This document shows, piece after piece, positions 24,891 to 32,715 of a DNA stretch of 64,000 nt (position 1 is the stretch's first letter; each line of letters starts with the position of its first letter). Under the pieces are notes generated by a model. It ran no database searches, was not told the origin of the DNA, and saw only the letters and a list, made by a program, of their open reading frames with translations. Both the position numbers and the translations under genes were made by a program. The DNA comes from CBDFHJ01 sp965247635 (GTDB taxonomy: Bacteria > Chloroflexota > Dehalococcoidia > Lucifugimonadales > Australimonadaceae), in NCBI GenBank assembly GCA_965247635.1, contig CBDFHJ010000009.1, positions 62,001-126,000 on the forward strand, read 5' to 3'.

Positions 24891-25676
24891 ATGTTGAGCA
24901 ACCCCCGCACGGTAAGGGTGTACATAGCCGAGGAGCAGCAGTTCCTTCGGGAGGCATACACGTCGTTCCTCTCGTCGTCTGAAAACCTGGTGGTGGTCGG
25001 GGACTCCGGCGAGACCCATGGCGAGTCGCTGATGGAGGCGGCGGCCCTGCGGCCAGAGGTCATGATAGTTGGCACACAAGCGCTCCAGGTACGGACCGTC
25101 GAGCACCTCTCCATGCTCCATAGCACGGCCCCCAGCGTTGGCATAGTGCTCCTCTCCTTCTTCTACGACATGAATGGGATTGGGGCCCTACGAAAGTTCT
25201 CTCGCCAGTCCACGGTGGGGTGTGCTTACCTGCTTAAACACACCGTCGCTACTGTCGGGCAGCTGGCACAAGTGGTCCAAGCGGTGGCTGAAGGGCGCAT
25301 CATCTTAGACCGGACCGCGATGGAGGAACTGGTGACGTCCGCTGACTTCCGGTCTGGATTCCTTAGCTCCCTCTCGCCGCGGGAGATGGAGGTGCTAACC
25401 CTGATGGCCGAAAGCTATCGAAACAACGCGATCGCCCTGATCATGCATCTCGGACCAAAAACCGTGGAGCGCCACATCAACAGCATCTATAGCAAGCTGG
25501 GCGGCATCCCTAAGTCCACCCGTCCCCGGGCGCACGTCATAGGGCTGTTCCGCTCAGCAACAGGGCAGCATCAGCAACCGATGATGCCCCTCAAGAAGGA
25601 GTACATGGACAACGGGACCACCGTTGAGTCAACCGCTTGGACCACTTCCGTGCGGGCTCCGGTCGGCAGCAGATAA
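24891..25676 (+). CDS. NarL/LuxR-type regulator with degenerate receiver domain
   Basis: DNA-binding regulator of 261 residues. The N-terminal part is receiver-like (VRVYIAEEQQFLREAYTSFL), with the acidic pair reduced to Glu-Glu. Where the phosphorylated Asp should follow PEV there is MIVGTQAL, so the phospho-acceptor is Gly. The C-terminal LuxR helix-turn-helix is normal: LSPREMEVLTLMAE near 161 and KTVERHINSIYSKL near 193. It probably acts without phosphorylation, by ligand, partner or abundance. About 50 residues after the HTH are unlike the family. The ribosome site GGAGACGT is directly upstream of ATG 24891. No kinase is adjacent. Confidence 0.83.
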   Translation: MLSNPRTVRVYIAEEQQFLREAYTSFLSSSENLVVVGDSGETHGESLMEAAALRPEVMIVGTQALQVRTVEHLSMLHSTAPSVGIVLLSFFYDMNGIGALRKFSRQSTVGCAYLLKHTVATVGQLAQVVQAVAEGRIILDRTAMEELVTSADFRSGFLSSLSPREMEVLTLMAESYRNNAIALIMHLGPKTVERHINSIYSKLGGIPKSTRPRAHVIGLFRSATGQHQQPMMPLKKEYMDNGTTVESTAWTTSVRAPVGSR

Positions 25677-25698
25677 GGGAGCGAGAGGCGCGGCCCGG

Positions 25699-25935
25699 TC
25701 AGCCAACGGACAAGCACGTCACCGTGCGGCCGATGCCACCGATGGCGTGCACGTGCTCAGTTACGAAATCTCCCACCGCTTTCAGGCCGTCGGCCTCAAT
25801 GACCGCGATAATGTCGTAGGGGCCGGTGACGCGGTCGGCCGAGACGATACCCGGGGCCTTTCGCAGGGTATCCGCCACGCCGCTAGCCTTGCCTACCGCC
25901 GTTTCGATTAGGATGTACGCCTTCGTAGTGGCCAT
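25699..25935 (-). CDS. Stand-alone Lrp/AsnC ligand-binding (RAM) domain protein, copy 1
   Basis: A 78-residue protein made only of the RAM/ACT-like effector domain of Lrp/AsnC regulators: KAYILIETAVGKASGVADTL, then VTGPYDIIAVIEADGL near 38-53 and IGRTVTCLSVG at the end. No helix-turn-helix. Such single-domain proteins bind amino acids or partner with full-length Lrp proteins. ATG 25935 is chosen because GAGGAGGTG lies nine bases upstream. A second, diverged copy follows upstream at 26018-26269; both are on the same strand. Confidence 0.85.
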   Translation of the reverse strand: MATTKAYILIETAVGKASGVADTLRKAPGIVSADRVTGPYDIIAVIEADGLKAVGDFVTEHVHAIGGIGRTVTCLSVG

Positions 25936-26017
25936 ACCGAGCACCTCCTCGCGCCAGAGCCGTAACGCTAGTTAACAGACCAACCGGCTACGTGCCAACG
26001 ACGCGGCACGCATACGG

Positions 26018-26269
26018 CTATTCGATCCAAGGGCAGGTCACCGTGCGGACCACTCCATTAAGCGTTCTCACGCGGTCCCGCACCATGTGCACAATATACT
26101 CGGGCCCGTCGGCCTCCACCTCCATCACGACGTCAAAGGGGCCAAGCACCTCTCGGACGCGGGTGCCTGGGATGCGGCGCAGGCGCTGCAAGACGCTACG
26201 CGTTCGAGCGGGCTCGACCTCGATGAAGATGTATGCGTGGGCGGAGCCTATGCCTGAGTGTTCTGCCAC
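26018..26269 (-). CDS. Stand-alone Lrp/AsnC ligand-binding (RAM) domain protein, copy 2
   Basis: An 83-residue RAM-domain protein parallel to copy 1: AHAYIFIEVEPARTRSVLQRL, VLGPFDVVMEVEADGPEY and a terminal VVRTVTCPWIE. It shares the GP(F/Y)D motif and the closing RTVTC segment with copy 1. The pair probably arose by tandem duplication and may form a hetero-oligomer. No DNA-binding domain, so a role as amino-acid sensor or as partner of a distant Lrp protein is inferred only. Confidence 0.82.
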   Translation of the reverse strand: MAEHSGIGSAHAYIFIEVEPARTRSVLQRLRRIPGTRVREVLGPFDVVMEVEADGPEYIVHMVRDRVRTLNGVVRTVTCPWIE

Positions 26270-26327
26270 GATGCCCTCGGCAGCCTAGCGGATACCCGTA
26301 CCTTGTATCTCACCGTGCCTCACTGTC

Positions 26328-26358
26328 ATTCCTCGTCCGCCTGAGGCGGACGAGGAAT
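26328..26358. repeat. Perfect palindromic repeat, ATTCCTCGTCC family
   Basis: Two 14-base arms (ATTCCTCGTCCGCC and complement) around TGA. Related palindromes are at 34094-34126 and 36642-36674, with a diverged one at 36759-36791. It follows the stop side of the small gene at 26363 and may double as a terminator. Confidence 0.75.
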
Positions 26359-26362
26359 CTCG

Positions 26363-26575
26363 TTACGTTGGCCTGAACGGCCTCAGCCGGTCCTCTCCCA
26401 GGTCCATGAGCACGTCGTACCCCTCCGTGGACCCGTCGAGTCTCACATGGTAAACGCCATAAGCGGGCTTCTCCACCACGGTCCCTGGCACCTCTTGCCA
26501 TGGGGAAGAAGGGACCATGTCCGGATTCAGGTTCCGCATGTTGACGACTACTCTGTCCCCAATTTCGTAGGGCAC
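26363..26575 (-). CDS. Small conserved-looking protein, function unknown
   Basis: A 70-residue protein, MPYEIGDRVVVNMRNLNPDM, continuing PWQEVPGTVVEKPAYGVYHVRLDG. The alternation of short beta strands (GDRVVV, GTVVE, YHVRLD, RLRPF) resembles an SH3-like or KOW-like small barrel. No catalytic residues are seen and I do not recognise a family. GAGAGG lies just upstream of the ATG. It sits between a RAM-domain gene and tRNA-Met and ends next to a palindromic repeat. Confidence 0.6.
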   Translation of the reverse strand: MPYEIGDRVVVNMRNLNPDMVPSSPWQEVPGTVVEKPAYGVYHVRLDGSTEGYDVLMDLGEDRLRPFRPT

Positions 26576-26813
26576 CGTTTAACCTCTCTCGGACCCAGTG
26601 CTACGGCGACACCGTACCACAAATCGACTTCGATTACGCCCCCGCGTTACATCCCATGCCGCGACGCTTCCCCAAGCGCTCCCCGGCAGGGGTCAGCCAG
26701 GCGGTTTGTGAAGCCATCTACGGCTTGATGGCCTCGTTGACACGGCAGCAGGTGGTTGGATATGATGGCGAAGTGACGGGCCGAGTCGAGCGGCTGGCTC
26801 CTCGGGCTCGGGC

Positions 26814-26888
26814 GGCAACGTAGCTCAGCGGCAGAGCGGGCGCTTCATAAGCGCTAGGTCACTGGTTCGAATCCAGTCGTTGCCACCA
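26814..26888 (+). tRNA. tRNA-Met (CAT), CCA encoded
   Basis: Acceptor GGCAACG pairs with CGTTGCC. The D stem is GCTC/GAGC, the anticodon stem GGCGC/GCGCT has loop TTCATAA, and the T arm is ACTGG/CCAGT with TTCGAAT. The acceptor begins with a G-C pair and lacks the initiator GGG/CCC stem, so it is elongator Met or, less likely, Ile(CAT) with lysidine. The 406-base gap 26576-26981 otherwise holds nothing I can name. Confidence 0.93.
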
Positions 26889-26981
26889 TTCAACTAGTTC
26901 GTCCGTTGAGTCCCTACCTCGTCCACAGGCTTTTTCTAAGGGTGTGCGCCTTAGGGCCACGCCTTCAATAAGGAGCGGGCG

Positions 26982-27605
26982 ATGCTCTATGAGCTGCGTA
27001 CTTACACCTTGAAGCCTGGCACGACCGAAGCGCTTGAGGAACGGTTCGCCGAGGGGTTGTCTACCCGGGAGAAATACTCTCGTTTGGCGGGGTTTTGGCA
27101 TACCGAGATAGGCCCCTTGAACCAGGTGGTCCATCTGTGGCCCTACGATAGTCTCGCCCACCGGGAGGAGGCACGCGCCGCGCTTGCCAAGGACGAAAGC
27201 GGCAAGTGGCCGCCCGACATCTGGGAGTTTGTCCTGGGGATGGAGTCCGAAATCCTGTTGCCAGCCCCCTTCATGCGGTCGCTGGACCAGCCGCGGGAGC
27301 TAGGCGGCATCTATGAGCTGCGCATCTACACCTACCAGCCGCGGACCATGCCTCAAGTGCTGGAACGGTGGGCCGAGGCGGTCCCCCACCGGGAGAAGTA
27401 CTCCCCCCTGGCCGGGTGCTGGTATAGCGAGCTGGGAGCGCTGAACCGGTTCTTCCATCTCTGGCCCTACAAGGACCTGAACGAACGCGCCCGCATCAGG
27501 GCCGAGGCTAACCAAGACCCCCACTGGCCTCCGGGGACCCGCCAGTGGATGCTCCGTCAGGAGAATAAAATCCTATTGCCAGCCTCCTTCTCCCCAATGC
27601 GTTAG
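26982..27605 (+). CDS. NIPSNAP-family protein with two NIPSNAP domains
   Basis: Two tandem NIPSNAP (dimeric alpha-beta barrel) domains in 207 residues. Domain 1 runs from MLYELRTYTLKPGT to about residue 100, domain 2 from IYELRIYTYQPRTM (near 108) to the end. Both contain the family pattern EKYS-LAG-W-E-G-LN-VVHLWPY. The role of bacterial NIPSNAP proteins is unclear; small-molecule binding or oxygenase-accessory roles are proposed. Some genomes place them among catabolic genes, in keeping with the alpha/beta hydrolase that converges on it. AAGGAGCG is the ribosome site. Confidence 0.88.
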   Translation: MLYELRTYTLKPGTTEALEERFAEGLSTREKYSRLAGFWHTEIGPLNQVVHLWPYDSLAHREEARAALAKDESGKWPPDIWEFVLGMESEILLPAPFMRSLDQPRELGGIYELRIYTYQPRTMPQVLERWAEAVPHREKYSPLAGCWYSELGALNRFFHLWPYKDLNERARIRAEANQDPHWPPGTRQWMLRQENKILLPASFSPMR

Positions 27606-27617
27606 CAAACAGCGAGC

Positions 27618-27638
27618 GGGGCCTCTATCCGAGGCCCC
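27618..27638. terminator. GC-rich hairpin between convergent genes
   Basis: GGGGCCTC, a five-base loop, then GAGGCCCC, 13 bases after the NIPSNAP stop and 48 before the convergent hydrolase end. It can serve either direction; no T-tract. Confidence 0.5.
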
Positions 27639-27685
27639 CGCCCTTACGCTTGTTGCCGTTCGTTCGCTAGCCGCGCTATTCGCGC

Positions 27686-28549
27686 TTACTCCCCTAAGAA
27701 GTCGAAGAGGAGCTCGACTGTCTCCTTGGGCATTTCGCCGTGGACGTTGTGGCCCGTGGGCATCTTGACGTACCTGGCCCCGGGAATAGTCCAGGGCTTC
27801 GACGACTTGGTCATATCGCCCTTCAGGCGGTCGTACTCCTCGTTCCACGTCGGATAAGGGTCCATGGTGTCCCCGTCGCCCCAGACCACCAGCGTGGGTA
27901 CCTTGATGAAGGGGAGGCGGCGGTGGAGGAGGTATCGCTTTCGGATCTCCTGCGTCGCCATCTGGTGCTGGAGCGGCTCAAGGCTCGTAAGGGCGCCGGG
28001 TACTTGAGCGATCTCCAGCGCCTCTTGGGCCCTCGCCTTCACTAACGCCTCGTCAATGGTTGCGGGGTCACGGAACATCCGGCGAGCCTGCTCTTCCAGG
28101 CTCTCGAGGGTTGGCATAGTGGACGCGTTGCCAACGGTCGGGTTGCTGGCGTTGAGACCCGCGGCAGCGAGCATGACTAGCTTCTTCAGGCGGTCGGGGC
28201 TTTCGTAGCCGAACAACGCCCCCATCCAACCACCGGCACTGTGGCCCAAAAGGTGGGCCTTCTCGATGCCCTTCACGTCCATAAACTCTCGGACGGTGTC
28301 CACGATGAGGTCAAACGTAGGGCCTTCGAGGACCTCACGCGTGCCCTTGCCGAAGCCCAGCATGTCCAGCGCGCAGCAGTGGTAGCGCTCGGCCAGGTGG
28401 TCAAGGATGCCCCGGAACGACTGTGCACCCTGGGTAAAGCCCATGCCGTGCAGCAGGATGAAGTAGTTATCTCCGGTCCCAGCCTCCAGGTAGCGGGTCT
28501 TGCCGTTGGTCAGCTCAACAAACTGCTCAGTCTGAGTTGCCGTCGCCAT
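27686..28549 (-). CDS. Alpha/beta hydrolase (paralogue 1)
   Basis: Alpha/beta-hydrolase-fold enzyme of 287 residues. The oxyanion motif LLHGMGF is near residue 34, the nucleophile elbow LLGHSAGGWMG near 100, an acidic residue in VWGDGDTMDPYP near 225, and the catalytic His in MPTGHNVHGEMP near 265. It is a clear paralogue of 54330-55196 (same PTLV(V/I)WG.GD, SSKPWTIPGA and HRRLP(F/Y)IKVPT blocks). Substrate unknown; meta-cleavage-product hydrolases are one relative. The start is ATG 28549. Confidence 0.85.
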   Translation of the reverse strand: MATATQTEQFVELTNGKTRYLEAGTGDNYFILLHGMGFTQGAQSFRGILDHLAERYHCCALDMLGFGKGTREVLEGPTFDLIVDTVREFMDVKGIEKAHLLGHSAGGWMGALFGYESPDRLKKLVMLAAAGLNASNPTVGNASTMPTLESLEEQARRMFRDPATIDEALVKARAQEALEIAQVPGALTSLEPLQHQMATQEIRKRYLLHRRLPFIKVPTLVVWGDGDTMDPYPTWNEEYDRLKGDMTKSSKPWTIPGARYVKMPTGHNVHGEMPKETVELLFDFLGE

Positions 28550-28936
28550 TCAGCGTCTCCTTCACAGGGGTGCGTCACCATGGATCGCAGGGTGGGTCAT
28601 TTGGTGCCCTCCCCTTTTATACCAGCGGTCGGCTCGCGTCAATCGCCCGTGTAAATCATGGGAGGCACGACCAACCCGCCATGCTTGAGGGCCAGCACGC
28701 GGGAAGAATGCGGACCCGCTCCCATGCGCTGACGCTTCCCGACCCCTTAGCATGAGGATGGGCCTGTGTCGTCACCATATCCCACTGCCCATGTCGCTAC
28801 GCGGTCATGGCCTTGACCTGGTTCACGGCCCGACGGGATAATGCCGGATGAGCAGTGGGTGGTAATTACACGGCGGGCTCAGGGGCCCGCTTCTGCGAGG
28901 GAGCGTGAGCCCTCTTCCTTGCGCTAGGGGACAGTT
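28550..28936. other. Intergenic region with no supported gene
   Basis: About 390 bases between divergent genes. I see no coding frame with family support; GATAAT near 28837-28842 is a weak -10 candidate. AGGGGACAG directly upstream of ATG 28937 is the ribosome site of the next gene. Confidence 0.6.
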
Positions 28937-30208
28937 ATGTTCGGCAGCATCGCGGTCGGCACGCGGTCCATCGAGGAGTACCAGCCCGTCGTCGGAGGGA
29001 CGGCGATCGACGAGCTGCGCGCGCTAGCCGAGCCACTCCAAGGAGTGCGGGTCCTCCACCTGTCATCCCCAGCGGCCAGCAACTCGGTACGCAACTTACT
29101 CAGTAGTACCGTGCCCTTAATGGCGGACTTGGGGCTGCGTACCCAGTGGCAGCAGCTCCGAATACCCGCAGAGTTCACGGCCATGGACCGTCAGTTCCGG
29201 AGCGCCCTCTCGGGAGAGCGAGTGGGGTGGGCCGTCCGCGATAGCGCTGACTGGACCGCCTTCAACCTGCTCAACGCCGAGCTCTTCGACGAGGAGTTCG
29301 ACGTGGTGGTCGTACACCACACCGCCTCGGTTGGGCTATACGAGGCCGTTAGTCAGGTGCGTGGCACACGACCACCCGGGGCTTGGATATGGCACTCCCA
29401 TCGTGATTATCGCGCCGCGCTCCCCGGTGCGTGGAGGGTGGTCCAGCAGCACGCCGCCGACTTCGGCGCGGCGGTATTCGACGCTAAGGACTTCATCCGT
29501 TCAGACACTCCCAACCGGATAGTGGCGGTAGTCCCTCTTGGCGTCGACGCCTTGGGGGCTCGGGGCCTCCCGGTGGCCAGCGAGATTCGGGACGCACTCT
29601 TCTCTCAGCGGAACATTGACGTCCACCGACCTATCCTTGCCCAAGTAGTCTCCAGCATTCGTCCGGAGCCCCCTCTGGCGGTACTGGAGACCTTTGAGAT
29701 GGTGAAGGCCTACCGGCCTGAAGTACAGCTGGTCATAGTCAACCTCGCTTTTGCCGAGGGTTCGGAGCTACGACAGACAACTGACATCGTCGCCTCCCGA
29801 GCTGAGAAAATCGGTGGGATTTTGCTTCTCACCGAGTTGGACAAGGTGGGCAACGTGGAAATCTCCGCGTTACGGCAAGAGGCCGCGGTCATGGTCCACC
29901 AGGGCCGTCCCTCGGGAGTCTCGCTGGCGCTGCTGGAGGAGATGTGGCAATCGAAGCCCATCGTCAGCGCTAGAAGCCCCATGGCCGCAGCCACCTTGGG
30001 CGACGGCCGCACCGGCATACTAGCCGATTCACCCATGGACCAGGCCGAGGCCATCATCCGGCTCCTGGACACACCCAGTTACGCGGCCAGGCTGGGCCGG
30101 AGTGCCCACCGCGCGGTAGCCCGGCGCTTTTTGCTTCCCCATCACCTCAAGGCGTACCTGAAGCTGTTTGCCCGGCTCCTACGTCGTCCCGCTTCAAGAA
30201 AGCGCTAA
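28937..30208 (+). CDS. GT4-type glycosyltransferase paralogue lacking active-site motifs
   Basis: A 423-residue GT-B protein clearly paralogous to the next gene (EEYQPVVG versus EDYRPIIG; LLSSTVPLMADLGLRTQW versus LLRSLVPLLRDLGIDTDW). Its motifs are degraded. The glycine loop FGGGV is AASNSV, the donor-phosphate site SRFDPWKDP is SSIRPEPPL (the Arg and Lys lost), and the EX7E motif EGFGLVISE has Ser instead of its first Glu (SGVSLALLE). It probably is not catalytic and may be an allosteric or structural partner of the active paralogue, which starts by TAATG overlap. The open frame is intact and of full length, so it is under selection. Confidence 0.8.
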   Translation: MFGSIAVGTRSIEEYQPVVGGTAIDELRALAEPLQGVRVLHLSSPAASNSVRNLLSSTVPLMADLGLRTQWQQLRIPAEFTAMDRQFRSALSGERVGWAVRDSADWTAFNLLNAELFDEEFDVVVVHHTASVGLYEAVSQVRGTRPPGAWIWHSHRDYRAALPGAWRVVQQHAADFGAAVFDAKDFIRSDTPNRIVAVVPLGVDALGARGLPVASEIRDALFSQRNIDVHRPILAQVVSSIRPEPPLAVLETFEMVKAYRPEVQLVIVNLAFAEGSELRQTTDIVASRAEKIGGILLLTELDKVGNVEISALRQEAAVMVHQGRPSGVSLALLEEMWQSKPIVSARSPMAAATLGDGRTGILADSPMDQAEAIIRLLDTPSYAARLGRSAHRAVARRFLLPHHLKAYLKLFARLLRRPASRKR

Positions 30209-31545
30209 TGCCCACCACCGTTCCCCTCACCCCCAAGGCACTGGAAGACTACCGCCCCATCATTGGTGACGCCAAGGCCGATGAGGTCCTAGAGCTGGCG
30301 AAGCCCCTACGGTCGGCCAAGGTCCTGCATCTCAACGCAACCGCCTTCGGCGGCGGTGTGTCCGAGCTCCTCCGCAGCCTCGTCCCGTTGCTTCGAGACC
30401 TGGGCATCGACACCGATTGGCAGGTGATGGAGGGCGAGAGCGATTTCTTCGACGTGACCAAACAGCTGCACAACGGCATGCAGGGTATGTACGTGCCGTG
30501 GAACACCTCCATGGCGGCCACGTGGCACCGGGTGAACCGGGCTAACGCGGAAGCGCTAAAGGGGCCCTACGACTTCGTCTTTGTCCACGATCCGCAGCCC
30601 GCTGGTATCTTGCACTACGTCCGGCAGATGGACCCTACCGCCTTTGGGGCCAGGTGGACCTGGCGTTGCCATCTGGACACCACCGAAGCCCTTCCCGAGA
30701 TGTGGGAGTTTATCCGTCCTTACATCCAGCAGTTCGAGGCAGCCATCTTCACCCGTGACGAGTACTTGAAGGAGGACCTCCGCGGGCCGCTGATCACCAT
30801 CATCCCCCCCGCCATCGACCCCCTAAGCACCAAGAACGTCGACATCTCTCCTGGGGTGGTCCGCGAGATCTTAGAGCGGTACAACATCAGCCCAGACCGT
30901 CCACTCATCGCCCAGATCTCCCGGTTCGACCCGTGGAAGGACCCGCTGGGTGTCGTCGACGTCTACCGGACGTTGAAGACCACGGAACCCCAGCTCCAGC
31001 TCTTGATGGTCGCCTCCATGGCCGACGACGACCCAGAGGCGTGGTCCTTTTATGAGCGGATCGTCCGGAAGGCGGGAGAGGACTTCGACGTTCACGTTCT
31101 CACCAACCTCAACGGCGTGGCCAACGTGGAGGTCAACGCCTTCCAACGGGCCGCCGACGTCATACTTCAAAAGTCGGTCCGCGAGGGGTTCGGTCTGGTG
31201 ATCTCCGAGGCCCTCTGGAAGAGCAAGGCTATCGTTGCCAGCGCCGTGGGCGGCATTCCCATGCAACTGCTCTATGGCCGGTGCGGCAGGCTGGCCGGCA
31301 CGACCGGTGAGATGATCGACCAGGTACGCAGCCTTCTGGACGCTTCTACCGAACGAGAGCAGCTCGGCGCGGTCGGCAAGGAGCACGTGCGGGAGAATTT
31401 CCTGATAACACGGCTCCTTCGCGACTATCTGCGCCACATGAACCACACCATCAACCAGCCCAAGCCGGCTCCATCCAAGGGGTCGTCTAAGTCCCAGGCG
31501 CCAACCCGCTCCCGGCGAGGTGGACGCCCCTCAAGGAGGGCGTGA
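30208..31545 (+). CDS. GT4 glycosyltransferase, trehalose synthase (TreT)-like
   Basis: A retaining GT-B glycosyltransferase of 445 residues, resembling trehalose glycosyltransferring synthases/phosphorylases that couple NDP-glucose or glucose 1-phosphate with glucose. Motifs: LNATAFGGGVSELL near residue 45, FVHDPQPAGI near 128, WRCHLDTT near 151, SRFDPWKDPLGVV near 239, and REGFGLVISEALW near 327 containing the EX7E pair. About 25 terminal residues are basic and Ser/Pro-rich. It overlaps the degraded paralogue upstream by one base and the ROK kinase downstream by four bases (GTGA), so a three-gene operon is certain in layout. Trehalose as product is inferred from similarity and the sugar-kinase neighbour. 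Confidence 0.82.
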   Translation: MPTTVPLTPKALEDYRPIIGDAKADEVLELAKPLRSAKVLHLNATAFGGGVSELLRSLVPLLRDLGIDTDWQVMEGESDFFDVTKQLHNGMQGMYVPWNTSMAATWHRVNRANAEALKGPYDFVFVHDPQPAGILHYVRQMDPTAFGARWTWRCHLDTTEALPEMWEFIRPYIQQFEAAIFTRDEYLKEDLRGPLITIIPPAIDPLSTKNVDISPGVVREILERYNISPDRPLIAQISRFDPWKDPLGVVDVYRTLKTTEPQLQLLMVASMADDDPEAWSFYERIVRKAGEDFDVHVLTNLNGVANVEVNAFQRAADVILQKSVREGFGLVISEALWKSKAIVASAVGGIPMQLLYGRCGRLAGTTGEMIDQVRSLLDASTEREQLGAVGKEHVRENFLITRLLRDYLRHMNHTINQPKPAPSKGSSKSQAPTRSRRGGRPSRRA

Positions 31546-32552
31546 TCACCACGTCGCCAGCACAAGACGCACCGACTGACTCCCTTTACCTTGGCATTGA
31601 CCTTGGGGGTACCAAGGTCTTGGCGCTTGTCGGCACCGCCGATGGCCAGACGATGGGCGAAGGTCTGGTGGCGACGCCTGCCGATGAAGGGGCCGAGCGC
31701 GTAGTGGAGGCTATGCTCCACGCTGCCGAGCAGGCCGTGGCCGCGGCCCACGCAGACATCGGCGCCCTCGCCGGGGTCGGCATAGCCTCCGCGGGGGCCA
31801 TCGACCACAACCACGGCGTAGTGGTCCACTCACCCCACCTCAGCGGATGGGACCACGTGCCCCTCGTGTCGATGCTACAACACCACCTGGACGTACCTAT
31901 CGTCATCGATAATGACGCCAACCTGGCCGCCCTGGGGGAGCATCGATACGGCGCAGGCAGGGGAGTGTCCAACCTGCTGTACATGACGGTGAGCACGGGC
32001 ATTGGTGGGGGCATCATCCTCAACGGTGAGCTCTACCGGGGGGCTACCGGGTACGCCGGCGAAGTGGGACACATCTCGGTGCTGGCAGGCGGCCCCTATG
32101 GGAAAAGCCGGACCGCGGGCGCCCTGGAGGCGATGGCCGCCGGAACGGCCTTGGTATGGGAGGTAAGCCGGCGGCTGGAGCAGGGGGAGCCATCGTCCCT
32201 CCGGGCGCAGGCAGCGAGTCCTGGCGTCGATGAGATCACTGCCGAGATGGTGTTCGAGGCGTTCCATCAGGGGGACGCGTTGGCAGCGCAAGTGGTGGCC
32301 CAGGGTGTCCAGTACCTGGGGGCTGGCCTGACCAGCCTGGTAAACGTGCTCTCGCCGGAGGTGCTTATCATTGGCGGCGGGCTCTCCAATCAGTGGGAGG
32401 CTTACATTCAACCAGCGGTGGAGATCATGCGACAGCAGACCTTCGCCGCCATGGGGCGCGACCTGCGGGTGGTGCCGCCGGAGCTAGGCGCCAGCGCCGG
32501 GGCCCTGGGGGCGATAGCGCTGGCCTCAGGCGTCGGCTCGCGCAGACCCTAG
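31542..32552 (+). CDS. ROK-family sugar kinase without the zinc cysteine motif
   Basis: ROK kinase/regulator fold without DNA-binding domain, so probably a glucokinase-like enzyme. The phosphate motif LGIDLGGTKV is near residue 17, IDNDANLAALGE near 121-132 holds the catalytic Asp, and VSTGIGGGIILNG near 147 and GEVGHISV near 173 are normal. The zinc motif that usually reads CxCGxxGCxE is replaced by GPYGKSRTAGALE, with no cysteine. Loss of the structural zinc site is unusual and may alter sugar specificity. GTG 31542 overlaps the stop of the preceding glycosyltransferase (GTGA). Confidence 0.87.
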   Translation: MITTSPAQDAPTDSLYLGIDLGGTKVLALVGTADGQTMGEGLVATPADEGAERVVEAMLHAAEQAVAAAHADIGALAGVGIASAGAIDHNHGVVVHSPHLSGWDHVPLVSMLQHHLDVPIVIDNDANLAALGEHRYGAGRGVSNLLYMTVSTGIGGGIILNGELYRGATGYAGEVGHISVLAGGPYGKSRTAGALEAMAAGTALVWEVSRRLEQGEPSSLRAQAASPGVDEITAEMVFEAFHQGDALAAQVVAQGVQYLGAGLTSLVNVLSPEVLIIGGGLSNQWEAYIQPAVEIMRQQTFAAMGRDLRVVPPELGASAGALGAIALASGVGSRRP

Positions 32553-32646
32553 CCTGCTGGGGGGCACGCATCCGATAGCCAGCAAGTTGGTCCTCTGATG
32601 GTCTGTCCCCATGAGTAGCGCGGCCCTTTTGCCGCCAATTGCCGTG

Positions 32647-32655
32647 TGCTATCCT
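32647..32655 (+). promoter_or_regulatory. purA: Possible extended -10 for purA, TGCTATCCT
   Basis: TGn-TATCCT, a weaker version of the extended -10 seen at prs and dapB, 61 bases before ATG 32716. The hexamer fits TATAAT at four of six positions. Confidence 0.35.
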
Positions 32656-32715
32656 GACCGATGGCCCATGTCCAGAGGGCGCGGCCCGTGTCCAGAGGAC
32701 GTGGGAGGAGTGTTT

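Noticed and set aside
26814..26888. Initiator tRNA
   Set aside because: No GGG/CCC anticodon stem and the first acceptor pair is G-C, so not an initiator.
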